Positions 8,954 through 17,354 of a stretch of 64,000 bases of DNA are shown here, piece after piece. The first letter of the stretch is position 1, and each line of letters starts with the position of its first letter. A model generated the notes under the pieces. It worked only from the letters and a program-made list of their open reading frames with translations. It searched no databases and was not told the origin of the DNA. Source of the stretch: JBEISR01 sp044337705. GTDB lineage: Bacteria; Planctomycetota; Planctomycetia; Pirellulales; Pirellulaceae. Both the position numbers and the translations under genes were made by a program. Location of the stretch: contig JBIINB010000010.1 in the NCBI GenBank assembly GCA_044337705.1, forward strand, positions 1 to 64,000. The letters are read 5' to 3'.

Positions 8954-9263
8954 GTCGGATCCTCTTGCGCTGCGTCCGGGCTGTCTGATTCTTCCGATGA
9001 TAGCTTTGCCACCGCTCCAGGTCGATTCTTTTCGGAGCCCGCTGGCACTCCATCGATGGTAGGGAGAAACAGCAGGTTCTGACGGAATCGGGCTTGACAT
9101 GGTTTCTGTAGCGTTTCTAGCATCCGCCTCGTTTCCGGCCGGTCGGTCTGGAGGGGATCGTGCCATGGGGTTGCGACCTGCTTATTCCCAACACTTGCTC
9201 CAAGTCATCCGTCTCGCCCAAGGCGTCTCCATCTATCTCCGCAACACGAAGGGATTTGTACGA
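8954..9263. other. Divergent intergenic region with a candidate promoter
   Basis: About 310 bases between the DUF1501 gene (minus) and the Pro/Ala-rich protein gene (plus). It contains a sigma70-like pair for the plus strand, listed separately. No gene is recognised. Confidence 0.5.
9094..9123 (+). promoter_or_regulatory. Candidate sigma70 promoter of the Pro/Ala-rich protein gene
   Basis: A perfect -35 hexamer TTGACA (9094-9099) is followed after 18 bases by TAGCAT (9118-9123), which matches four of six -10 positions. It would give a leader of roughly 130 bases before the ATG at 9264. It is a pattern match only. Confidence 0.45.
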
Positions 9264-10385
9264 ATGAAGTATCGCGTCAAGCACATGGGCTTCCTCGCCT
9301 GCCTGGGGCTGATTCTCTCCAGCGGTGTGGGATGCAAGACGTCCTGGCAGATGCCGGGTAAGGATTTGTTCAGCTTCGGGAAGAAGCCATCGGAAGAAAC
9401 CTTGGCGGGCAAGGGGCCGACCACAACGTATCCAGCCAGTCCTGCGTCGAAGTACTCACCGCAGCAGGTAGCCAGCGCCCCTAATGGCGCAAACCAGCAA
9501 GCGATGTACAACGCGACGGCACCGGCTGGTAGCACCGCACCGGCCGGCTACAGCGCCGCATCGGCAAACCCGATCGGTTCGGCGGCCGCAGCCAACGGGT
9601 ATGCTGCAGGCTATCCGACTGGTCCTTACGGGACGCAGGGTTCGATGGCGCGAACTGGATCACTCCCCGGAAGCAGTGGTGCAACACCCGGGATGCCTGG
9701 GGCTGGATCACCGCAGGCTGGTGGTCCGGGCGGACTCTCGACGATGCCAGGCCCGTCACCGGCTCCTGCGGTGCCCAACTATCCGCAGGGCTATTCCACC
9801 GGCGGCTATTCCCCGGTTGGCTACGCACCAGCTTCCAGCCCAGCGCCCGGCAACCCGGCGGCTGCGCTCAGTTCTCCCTACCAGCCAGCTCGCAGCATGC
9901 CCCCAGCCGGACCGGCTGCTGGGGCGATGCCAGCCGGATTTGGAGCCCCGGTTTCGAATCCTCAGGGTATGCCCGCTATGATGCCTGGAGCGATGGGGGG
10001 TATGAGTCCAGCCGGGGCTCCAGCGGCCCCCATGGGCGCGATGCCTGGCATGACCGCTCCCGGCGCTTCGATGCCCCCTGCGGCTCCTGCATCCTGGGCG
10101 CCACCGGCTTCCAATGGTTCGGCAGTAAGCATGCCGATGCCGTTTAGCCCTTCGACCCTCTCCTCCCCAATGGCTCCACCTGTCACCCCAAGTACCCCGG
10201 TTCGCCAGTCGATTTCCTCTTCGGCGACCGATGGCCTTGGCGCACCTAGCATGGGCAATGCAGGCGCTGGCTATCGACCCGGCAGCACGGGCCGGCCTGG
10301 TCTGAGTGAAGGGGCGGCACCCTCCAGCATGGCAACCCCACAAAATGGATCGGGCTTTGCAGCTCCACCTTCTCTAATCCGTTGA
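9264..10385 (+). CDS. Exported low-complexity Pro/Ala/Gly/Met-rich protein, probable lipoprotein
   Basis: A 373-residue protein I do not recognise. The N-terminus is a signal peptide (MKYRVKHMGFLACLGLILSS) ending in SSGVGC, so lipidation at Cys is possible, although the lipobox lacks the usual Leu at -3. After about 60 ordinary residues the rest is low-complexity, dominated by Pro, Ala, Gly, Ser and Met with recurring PAG, GAM, MPA and APG words and no globular domain. Such composition suggests an extended surface or periplasmic linker. The ATG at 9264 has AAGGG about 8 bases upstream; the frame back to 9099 is not supported. A TTGACA promoter lies upstream and a strong hairpin follows, so it is probably a single-gene transcript. 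Confidence 0.75.
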   Translation: MKYRVKHMGFLACLGLILSSGVGCKTSWQMPGKDLFSFGKKPSEETLAGKGPTTTYPASPASKYSPQQVASAPNGANQQAMYNATAPAGSTAPAGYSAASANPIGSAAAANGYAAGYPTGPYGTQGSMARTGSLPGSSGATPGMPGAGSPQAGGPGGLSTMPGPSPAPAVPNYPQGYSTGGYSPVGYAPASSPAPGNPAAALSSPYQPARSMPPAGPAAGAMPAGFGAPVSNPQGMPAMMPGAMGGMSPAGAPAAPMGAMPGMTAPGASMPPAAPASWAPPASNGSAVSMPMPFSPSTLSSPMAPPVTPSTPVRQSISSSATDGLGAPSMGNAGAGYRPGSTGRPGLSEGAAPSSMATPQNGSGFAAPPSLIR

Positions 10386-10421
10386 TGGCGATCGGCCAAT
10401 TGATCCGGATACAGATCTAGG

Positions 10422-10451
10422 AAACAGCCGCTACCGAGCAGCGGCTGTTTT
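10422..10451 (+). terminator. Rho-independent terminator, probably bidirectional
   Basis: A perfect 11-bp stem, AAACAGCCGCT (10422-10432) with AGCGGCTGTTT (10440-10450) and a 7-base loop, ending in a short T run. It sits between the converging Pro/Ala-rich protein gene and pyrK and can serve both. Confidence 0.85.
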
Positions 10452-10462
10452 CGTTGGGTGGT

Positions 10463-11314
10463 TTACCAGACGACCTGATCAGCATCGAAGACTGGTCCTT
10501 CGATGCAGGTCCGGCGATAGTCCCAGTCGGCCGGGGTGCCGACCTTGGCGACACAAGTAAAGCAAATACCGATTCCACATGCCATCGGTGTTTCCAGAGA
10601 AACCTGGCAACGCATGGTGCGCTGGGCCGCCAGATGCGCCACCGCTTCCATCATCGGTTCGGGCCCGCAGCAGGCGATCCGGCATCGCTCAGTGCCATGC
10701 TGCTCAATCGCTTCGGTCAGCGCGTCGGTCACCCGGCCCCGGATGCCCATCGTTCCATCCTCGGTTGCCAAGCGAAGATCGATGGGGAGGGCGGAGAAAT
10801 CCTCCAGGCATGAGAACCCGCTTGCACTGCGGGCGCCGTAGCAGAAGACGACGCGGGTTGCCCAGGGGGTCTGCGTTGATGAGTCTCCATAGCGATCCAG
10901 TCCCAGAGATTGCCGCATCAGCGACAGCATCGGTGTGTGCCCGACTCCGCCAGCTGCCAAGTACAGCGTCTCCACGGGGTCCGTCGCAAACGCGTTTCCC
11001 AGTGGTCCCCACAACTGGACGATCTGCCCTGGCAAAAGACGGGAAAGCGCCTGCGTGAACTTCCCCTTGACGGTGTAGACAACCGATAGAGTTCCTGATT
11101 GCTCTGCTGTGGAGCGGCGGCGATCGTAGATGGCAAGGGCGCGACCCAGCAATGGATCCTGTGCATCGGCCAGGCGGACCATGACGAACTGGCCCGGAAG
11201 AAAGCGGTCGGCAAGGGTTCCCGCTTCCACCGTCAGCAGGAACGTCTGATGCCCCACCAGACGATGTTCGACAATTGGGCACCGTGCATGCTGTTTGGGC
11301 TGGCAGTCCGTCAT
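10463..11314 (-). CDS. pyrK: Dihydroorotate dehydrogenase electron transfer subunit PyrK
   Basis: A 283-residue iron-sulfur flavoprotein that passes electrons from dihydroorotate dehydrogenase PyrD to NAD+. The N-terminal FAD-binding barrel (about 10-105) contains LPGQFVMVRL, and the nucleotide-binding domain contains LYLAAGGVGHTPMLSL. The C-terminus has the PyrK [2Fe-2S] motif, with Cys246, Cys251, Cys254 and Cys270 (CGIGICFTC, then TCIEGPVFDADQVVW). That ending separates PyrK from other ferredoxin reductase-like proteins. The ATG at 11314 has AGAGGA about 5 bases upstream. PyrD is not next to it. It converges with the Pro/Ala-rich protein gene over a shared terminator. Confidence 0.93.
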   Translation of the reverse strand: MTDCQPKQHARCPIVEHRLVGHQTFLLTVEAGTLADRFLPGQFVMVRLADAQDPLLGRALAIYDRRRSTAEQSGTLSVVYTVKGKFTQALSRLLPGQIVQLWGPLGNAFATDPVETLYLAAGGVGHTPMLSLMRQSLGLDRYGDSSTQTPWATRVVFCYGARSASGFSCLEDFSALPIDLRLATEDGTMGIRGRVTDALTEAIEQHGTERCRIACCGPEPMMEAVAHLAAQRTMRCQVSLETPMACGIGICFTCVAKVGTPADWDYRRTCIEGPVFDADQVVW

Positions 11315-11516
11315 GAATTCCTCTTGAAAACGTTGCGTCGCGATCGAAAGGTTTTCGCTGCTGAGCCCCGACCAAGAGGCTCTCGCAAGCTTCTGTCAGG
11401 GCCTTGGTGCCGCAGGATGGATGATCCAATCAGGTCCGGGCTCGCTACCCTGGTCTCCCACACTGCGTTCCAAGAGTCCGAACCCTTGAAGACGCCTTAC
11501 TGAAGATCCCCTCGGC

Positions 11517-13142
11517 TCACCGTCGACCTTTGGGGGCTGGCCGTCCCGCTCTTTTCCCCTTCAGTCCGGTTGGTCCAGGAGGTTTGCTCTTGGGACGCCC
11601 CGTCGTTCGTTTCTTGCTAAATTGGGGTTTGCCACCGGAGCTGCTTGTGGTGCCCGAGCCTTGGCGACCCTTGGACATCCGCTTAGGCAGACCCTTCCCA
11701 CGGCTTGGCATCCTTTCTCCTTCCCCGTGCTCAGCACTCGGCCCACTGGCTGATTTGGATCGATTGGCTGAGATGGGCCGGAGAGGCCGAGCACTTTTGG
11801 CACGATCGCTGCTGGGGCGATGGGATGGCTTGCCATGGGAGCCGCCTTGCGGAGAACGCACCTGTGACCTCCCCTTAGGTCTCCCCTGGCTCGGTCGCTC
11901 GGATCCGGTCCGTTTGGGAGTTCCACTGGGCGTTTCCTCAGCGCGATCGAAGTCCAGACCCTCGGTCTCCAGATCGGGTTCCTGCAGGCGACCGGGAAAA
12001 CGACCTTGTCGTTTGGGTTCGCTGCTGCGGGGCCTGCGGGGAGACGGTTCCGTTCCCTCCTGATAGCCAAGGACCGCGCCTCGTTTAGAAGACGAGCTAC
12101 TGGAGACGGGGACGATTGGCGAGACTTCCACTCGCTGAGGTATTGCTGCCTCTTGGATGTCCGATTCCAACGGGGGTGCGGGACGTAGGGTTCTGGGGCG
12201 AGTCGATTCCGCAGGACGTCTGGGAGCGCCACGTCCGCCAGGGATGTTTTTTGGCTTGTTGGGGTGACCACTTTTGGGACGCAGCGTCTCTCCCGTATCG
12301 CTCGATGACTCCTTCTGCTCCGGCTCGCTGCTCCCTTGTCGACTTCCCTTTTTCGCCTCCTTGCGTTCCTGTCGAGCCTTTTCGACAGCGGCATAAAGTG
12401 CCGCCACTTCGGAAGCGATCAAGGGGCGGTGCGCTCCTTCGGGGAGGTCCGCCAGTCGCAATGGTCCAATCGCTACGCGTCGGAGAAGCAGCACTTTGTT
12501 TCCCACGCGAGCCAGGACGCGACGGATCTCGCGGTTTTTCCCCTCGGTCAGCGTCATCTCCAGCTCGGTAGTTCCTTTGCGAACGGCGCGAATTCGCGCC
12601 CCCTCGACCCTCGCGACGCCTTCGGAGAGATAGATTCCCTTTCTCAGGCGAAGAAGTTGAGCTGGATCCAGTTGGCCCTGCACGACGACAAAGTAGGTCT
12701 TTGGGACACCGTACTTCGGATGGGTCAGTTGCTGAGCCAGTTCCCCGTCGTTGGTCAGGAGCAACAGTCCCTTGCTGGAGCGATCCAATCGGCCGACCGG
12801 GAAAAGTCGACTGCCATCAGGCACCAAGTCAATCGCGCGAATTCGCCCTTCTGGATCGCGGTTGGTGCAGAGCACTCCTGCCGGTTTGTTGAGCATCAAG
12901 TAGGTGGGGCGTTGCTGCCGTAAGACTTCCCCGTCGACGCGGATCGTGCTGGCAATCGGATCGACTCGCCGATGGAACTCAACACAGATCTTTCCATCGA
13001 TTTCGATGCGGCCCTGCTCGATCAACTCTTCGACCTGTCGCCGCGAACCGAGACCTGCAGCGGCCAGGACGCGATTCAGTCGTTGGGGGCCTTGAAGCAA
13101 TCCACCGCCCTGGGGCGGCCTACCCGACTTGCGAGGTCCCAC
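11517..13142 (-). CDS. RluB/RsuA-type 23S rRNA pseudouridine synthase with a long charged disordered tail
   Basis: Isomerises a uridine in rRNA. The start is GTG at 13142, with AGGGAG about 6 bases upstream. An S4 RNA-binding domain (about 19-75) contains RLNRVLAAAGLGSRRQVEELI. The synthase domain follows with LNKPAGVLCTNRDPEGR, the catalytic Asp120 in PVGRLDRSSKGLLLLTNDG and TEGKNREIRRVLARVG. The recognised enzyme ends near residue 250, where RluB/RsuA proteins normally end. The remaining 290 residues are low-complexity, rich in Ser, Arg, Lys, Pro and Gly, and very basic, ending in KGKRAGRPAPKGRR. E. coli RluB also has a basic tail, but a far shorter one. The tail probably binds rRNA or ribosomes. 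The exact target uridine cannot be told from sequence. Confidence 0.92.
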   Translation of the reverse strand: MGPRKSGRPPQGGGLLQGPQRLNRVLAAAGLGSRRQVEELIEQGRIEIDGKICVEFHRRVDPIASTIRVDGEVLRQQRPTYLMLNKPAGVLCTNRDPEGRIRAIDLVPDGSRLFPVGRLDRSSKGLLLLTNDGELAQQLTHPKYGVPKTYFVVVQGQLDPAQLLRLRKGIYLSEGVARVEGARIRAVRKGTTELEMTLTEGKNREIRRVLARVGNKVLLLRRVAIGPLRLADLPEGAHRPLIASEVAALYAAVEKARQERKEAKKGSRQGSSEPEQKESSSDTGETLRPKSGHPNKPKNIPGGRGAPRRPAESTRPRTLRPAPPLESDIQEAAIPQRVEVSPIVPVSSSSSSKRGAVLGYQEGTEPSPRRPRSSEPKRQGRFPGRLQEPDLETEGLDFDRAEETPSGTPKRTGSERPSQGRPKGRSQVRSPQGGSHGKPSHRPSSDRAKSARPLRPISANRSKSASGPSAEHGEGERMPSRGKGLPKRMSKGRQGSGTTSSSGGKPQFSKKRTTGRPKSKPPGPTGLKGKRAGRPAPKGRR

Positions 13143-13342
13143 CTAAATCTCCCTGTTCGTTGGAAGCAAATGGCGTTGGGTGCCACGACCTGAAGATCGA
13201 TTGAGACCGACGCATGGCGGCAGCAGTTTGCCGCGACATCGCATCATTGTAACGATGCTCGAACGATCCACCCAGTCCGAATGCCGTAGAGCTGAAAACC
13301 ACCACTTGTGCTCTGGTTTCCAGAGGGAGATAAAACCGTTCG

Positions 13343-13978
13343 TTAGGCGTTGAAGGTCAGCGGCTTCCTGCGCCAAGACCGCCACCAGAGGAATGCTCCG
13401 CCGCAAAGCAACACCGAACTCGGCTCGGGGATCGGCGAAATGGAATAGCTGATCGAAGGTCCAACCACCGTGTTGACGAAGTCAAATTTGTAAGCGCCGC
13501 CGGTCAGTAAGGTACGTTTGTAGGCTTCCTGGAACGTAATCCTAAGCTGATAGTTGCCTGGAGTAGCTGTCGTGGTGTTCAGCTGGAGTGTACCGATTTT
13601 CCGGGCGCTACCATTGAGCAGTTCGTCAGCCGTTCCGTTGTCCTGGCGACCGTAATCTGTGAAATATGAGATTCCTGGCGAACTCAGATCGAACTGAGCG
13701 GGCGATTGCGTGAAGATCGCATTGACTCCCGAAAGGAAGCTACCACCCTTTCCTGAATTGTCGTAAGGACCTGCGGCCACCTCGTAGTCGAGCACTCCCA
13801 AGGACTGGCTTGAGCCATCGTTTGTCCTTAAAAACACATTGACGACGATCTGCTCTCCCTGGACGACTGCAAGCTTGTCTACCGCCAATTCCATGACCAG
13901 ATCAGCCCGGACCGATCCTTCCAGGCCAAGCAACAAAAGCATGGCGACCATGGTCAGCTTGGAATGAAGAAGCGACAC
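13343..13978 (-). CDS. PEP-CTERM sorting-domain secreted protein
   Basis: A protein of about 211 residues with an N-terminal signal peptide (MVAMLLLLGLEGSVRA) and a C-terminal sorting signal: PIPEPSSVLL, a hydrophobic stretch with WW, then a basic cluster WRSWRRK. This is the tripartite PEP-CTERM signal recognised by exosortase and linked to exopolysaccharide producers. The middle resembles a beta-sandwich (DLVMELAVDKLAVVQGEQIVVNVFL), possibly cohesin- or adhesin-like; I do not recognise it further. I chose the GTG at 13978 because GAGG lies about 8 bases upstream and it gives a proper signal peptide. An ATG at 14047 in frame is the alternative. No exosortase gene is nearby. Confidence 0.75.
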   Translation of the reverse strand: MSLLHSKLTMVAMLLLLGLEGSVRADLVMELAVDKLAVVQGEQIVVNVFLRTNDGSSQSLGVLDYEVAAGPYDNSGKGGSFLSGVNAIFTQSPAQFDLSSPGISYFTDYGRQDNGTADELLNGSARKIGTLQLNTTTATPGNYQLRITFQEAYKRTLLTGGAYKFDFVNTVVGPSISYSISPIPEPSSVLLCGGAFLWWRSWRRKPLTFNA

Positions 13979-14238
13979 GCCATCTGCCTCGAAATAATGG
14001 AATTGCGGGGGGAAAGTTCCAGGTCTGCCTTTGGTTTCGACCGGCAATCCATCGCCTCAAATCAGCCGGTCGCTGTCTGGTCGGCCAAGCAGCTTAGTAG
14101 CGAAAAAACGGTTTAGGAAGTTTGAATCACCTCCCATCAAAATAATGGGACTCCTCAATTTGTCAATCAAACAGTTTGCCCCGTTGGAGAGTGGGGCACT
14201 GAAAGCATTTCCTTTGGGGGGGTAAGTGCCGCTCGGGA

Positions 14239-17187
14239 TCACCAATAAATGAACTGCAGGAAACGTTCGCGGTCGGCGGATGGTAGTTGGTCGACTGACG
14301 GGACGACCCATCGATTTTCTTCGGTGTCGGTGATCAGCTTGCCATGATCGCCGTAGTCGACTGCTTGGCTTTGGGTCCAGCGCATCAGAATCGACTGTCG
14401 GCCGATGTCGGTTTCGACATCCAACTCCAGGAAACCGTGATCGAGTTTGGAGCGATAGACCCTTTGGATGACACGCAGCAGGTAGCGTCGGACGGCGGTT
14501 TGGCGGATCAGCGCCTGCACATCCGCCGGCCATTGCTGGAGGTCGGCGATCATTCCTATTTCGGGTTCCTCCCCGTCGGTCTTCCATTGGCGGATGCTGA
14601 GGTACTGATCGGGGTGGCTGGCAGGGAAGGTGCGCACAACAAACAGGTCGCCGACCTGCTGTTGTTCGCTTTGCATCGCCAGCCTGCCTTTGGAATCGAG
14701 GCAGAAGTGATGTTGGGAGGGGTTGAGCCAGAGGAGGCGAGGTTTTTTGTCGGTGGCGGCATCCTTGTCGTCGGCTGTGGGGGGCGATGCTTCTTGAGTT
14801 GGCTGGACTTGCTGGGGCGGTTCGGGCTTCTTCTGTTCCGCTACCTTGGGCGCTACCTGGCCGGCCGGCTCAGGGGAGTCGTTCGATTCCGGATCGTGGG
14901 ATTCCTGGAGCTGGCCGATCAGGCGGTCGACGGTCGGGTGTTTGGAGACCTGTGTTTGGATTCGAACCAGTCGAGCATAGATGCCATCCTTGGCCAGCAG
15001 TTGGGCATGGGATCCTTCTTCCTTGAGCAGTCCTCGTTCGAAGACGAGGATGCGATCGGCATTTCGAAGTGTGCTCAGCCGGTGCGCAATCGCGATGGTG
15101 GTGCGCCCGCGAACGAGCACTTCCAGCGCCTCCTGAATGCTCCGTTCGCTTTCGGCATCGATGTTGCTGGTCGCTTCATCCAGGATCAGGATGCGCGGAT
15201 CATAGAGAAGAGTTCGGGCGATCGAGAGGCGTTGTTTCTCTCCTCCGGACAGCCCTGCACCATGTTCCCCCAGCAACGTTTCGTAGCCCAGGGGAGATCG
15301 GCATAGGAAATCGTGAGCTCCAGCGGCCGCTGCTGCCTCCAAGCCCTCTTCGATGGTGGCGGTTGGATGGCCATAGGAGAGATTCTTCCAGACGGTACCG
15401 CGGAAAAGGAGCGAATCCTGGAAGACGATACCGACGCGCTGGCGGAGCAGCTGAGTCGACAGGTCGCGCAGATCGATCCCATCGATCCGAATGCTTCCTT
15501 CCTGGACGTCGTAGAACCGCGCTAGCAGGTTGACCATGGTGGTTTTACCCGAGCCGCTGCGACCGACGATGCCTACCATTTCCCCCGGGGCGACGCGAAA
15601 GGAAACGCCTTGGAGGACAGGCTGGCTGCGGTCATACCCAAAGGTGACTCGATCGAATACCACCTCGCCACGGGGATCGTTCCAGGCTTTGGGACTGGAT
15701 GACTCGGGGATCGTCAGTGGTGCATCGAGCAATTCCAGGACGCGCTTGCTGCCCGAAAGGAAGCTGGTGAGCCAGGTGGTGAAATTCGACAGAGCGCTGA
15801 GCGGGGCGTAGAACATCGCCAGGTAAGCGAGGAAGGCGATCAGTTGTCCCAGGGTCATGTCGCGACCGATCACATCGCGTCCTCCTACATACCAGACGAT
15901 CAGTCCGCCCAGGCTGAAGACCAACTGCATGGCGGCCGAGTAGTAGGAGTTGGTGTCGTCGACCCAAAGTCGCCATTGTCGCAGTTGGTCGCTGGCTTTC
16001 TGGAACCGCTGATATTCCTTGTCTTCCTGAGCGAACGCTTTGACGACACGGATTCCTGAGAGCATTCCATTGAGGACCGACATCTGCTTGCTGGACGCAT
16101 CCCACAGCCGGTAGTAGCGGGGGTAGACCTTCTGCCAGAAGATCCACGATCCTAGAAAAACCAGCGGCACCGGGATCAGCGTGTACATCGCCAGCTTGGG
16201 ATTGATCCACAGCAACATGGCGCCTACACCGATCAGTTGGGCGGTCTGCAGCAGGAAGCCACCGGTGATCTGGTGGAGCACGCCATGGAGCACTTCGCTG
16301 TCGTGCGCAACACGGCTGAGAATGCTGCCGACTTGGTGGCGGTCGTAATAGACCACCGCCAATCGCTGCAGTTTGTGCACCATTTCCGCTCTCAGGCTGG
16401 CGGTGATGCCAGTCCCGATCTGGGTTGCCAGCCTTCCCTTGAAGACGCCGACAGCCGAGAGAAGAATCCGAGAACCGGCCAGGGCCAGCACCACCAAAAG
16501 GAGCGCCTGCGCAAAGCTGGGATCGGGGGTCGATTGAGCTCCACCTCCGAGGATGTTATCGACCAGATGCTGCTGAAGCTTGGGTGGTATCAGTTCAGCG
16601 ATCACGCCGGCGATGGTCAGCCCTGTAAGCAGCAACGCTCCGCGGCGGTAGGGAGCGAGGAGATCGAAAAGCCGCTTGAGTATCCGCCCCTTCTGAAGAC
16701 AGCGAGGGCATTGGTCCTGGGAGGGCTCTAGGCGCAGACTGCACTCCGGGCAGCGCTTGGGTTCCAATTCCTGATCGGCATCGCTACGGACAGCCGGGTC
16801 GGCGGTCAATGGTTCGCCAGTCGAGTCGGCGGGGCTTTTCATCAGATCCAAATGCCTGGTCAATCGCAGGCTGACTTTGGAGAACTTCGAAGCCTGGGCG
16901 TTGGAATAGCGCAGTAGATCGATCCAGGCCCCATCGACCTGGGCCTGCAGCCAGCCCGAGCCGGTTCCAGCCCAGGTTCTCACCTTTTCGATTTGCGTCC
17001 AGGGAAGTCGGATGGTCGAGCCGGCCTGTCCGGGAGCGGCATCGACTCGAAGTTCCTTCTGGTCGGCGTAGAGGGTTGGGGTCGCTGGGTTGCCTGCGGC
17101 GTCGATGTCGCTGGCTACCTCCAACCAAATTTCCGATGCTTCCTCGATGGCCTCCGGCATCCGCTGGCTCGGTAGCTTGACGTTCAT
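14239..17187 (-). CDS. ABC exporter (membrane and ATPase domains) fused to a C-terminal DUF1854 domain
   Basis: A 982-residue multidomain transporter. In order: an N-terminal soluble domain of unknown type (1-115), a zinc ribbon with CPEC at 146-149 and CPRC at 160-163, a six-helix type-1 exporter domain (about 180-480), the ABC ATPase with Walker A GRSGSGKT (542-549), signature LSGGEKQRLS (646-655) and Walker B ILILDEATSNID (666-677), a Pro/Gln/Glu-rich linker (745-815) and a DUF1854 domain (817-982) ending in DRERFLQFIYW. DUF1854 is usually a separate protein beside ABC genes in cyanophycin-associated loci of proteobacteria; here it is on the same chain. No cyanophycin synthetase is in the window, so the substrate is unknown. 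The ATG at 17187 has AAGGA about 6 bases upstream. The unrecognised 389-residue protein lies upstream in the same direction. Confidence 0.92.
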   Translation of the reverse strand: MNVKLPSQRMPEAIEEASEIWLEVASDIDAAGNPATPTLYADQKELRVDAAPGQAGSTIRLPWTQIEKVRTWAGTGSGWLQAQVDGAWIDLLRYSNAQASKFSKVSLRLTRHLDLMKSPADSTGEPLTADPAVRSDADQELEPKRCPECSLRLEPSQDQCPRCLQKGRILKRLFDLLAPYRRGALLLTGLTIAGVIAELIPPKLQQHLVDNILGGGAQSTPDPSFAQALLLVVLALAGSRILLSAVGVFKGRLATQIGTGITASLRAEMVHKLQRLAVVYYDRHQVGSILSRVAHDSEVLHGVLHQITGGFLLQTAQLIGVGAMLLWINPKLAMYTLIPVPLVFLGSWIFWQKVYPRYYRLWDASSKQMSVLNGMLSGIRVVKAFAQEDKEYQRFQKASDQLRQWRLWVDDTNSYYSAAMQLVFSLGGLIVWYVGGRDVIGRDMTLGQLIAFLAYLAMFYAPLSALSNFTTWLTSFLSGSKRVLELLDAPLTIPESSSPKAWNDPRGEVVFDRVTFGYDRSQPVLQGVSFRVAPGEMVGIVGRSGSGKTTMVNLLARFYDVQEGSIRIDGIDLRDLSTQLLRQRVGIVFQDSLLFRGTVWKNLSYGHPTATIEEGLEAAAAAGAHDFLCRSPLGYETLLGEHGAGLSGGEKQRLSIARTLLYDPRILILDEATSNIDAESERSIQEALEVLVRGRTTIAIAHRLSTLRNADRILVFERGLLKEEGSHAQLLAKDGIYARLVRIQTQVSKHPTVDRLIGQLQESHDPESNDSPEPAGQVAPKVAEQKKPEPPQQVQPTQEASPPTADDKDAATDKKPRLLWLNPSQHHFCLDSKGRLAMQSEQQQVGDLFVVRTFPASHPDQYLSIRQWKTDGEEPEIGMIADLQQWPADVQALIRQTAVRRYLLRVIQRVYRSKLDHGFLELDVETDIGRQSILMRWTQSQAVDYGDHGKLITDTEENRWVVPSVDQLPSADRERFLQFIYW

Positions 17188-17354
17188 CGACCGTCCTTGT
17201 GTCGTGTGAGCGATGGAAAGGGGGTGGTTGGGATGCGACAGTCCGTTCCCGGGAGCAAGTCGCGGCGCGCTAGTGAGAGTCGGGATGCGGGGTGGAAGTT
17301 CCTGGGAATTGTCTTGGTGAAGAAGATTCTGCCAAGGAACACTCAAAAAAGTGC

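Noticed and set aside
14344..15306. Plus-strand frame of 320 codons
   Set aside because: Antisense to the ATPase and DUF1854 part of the transporter; composition is that of a reverse-complement shadow.
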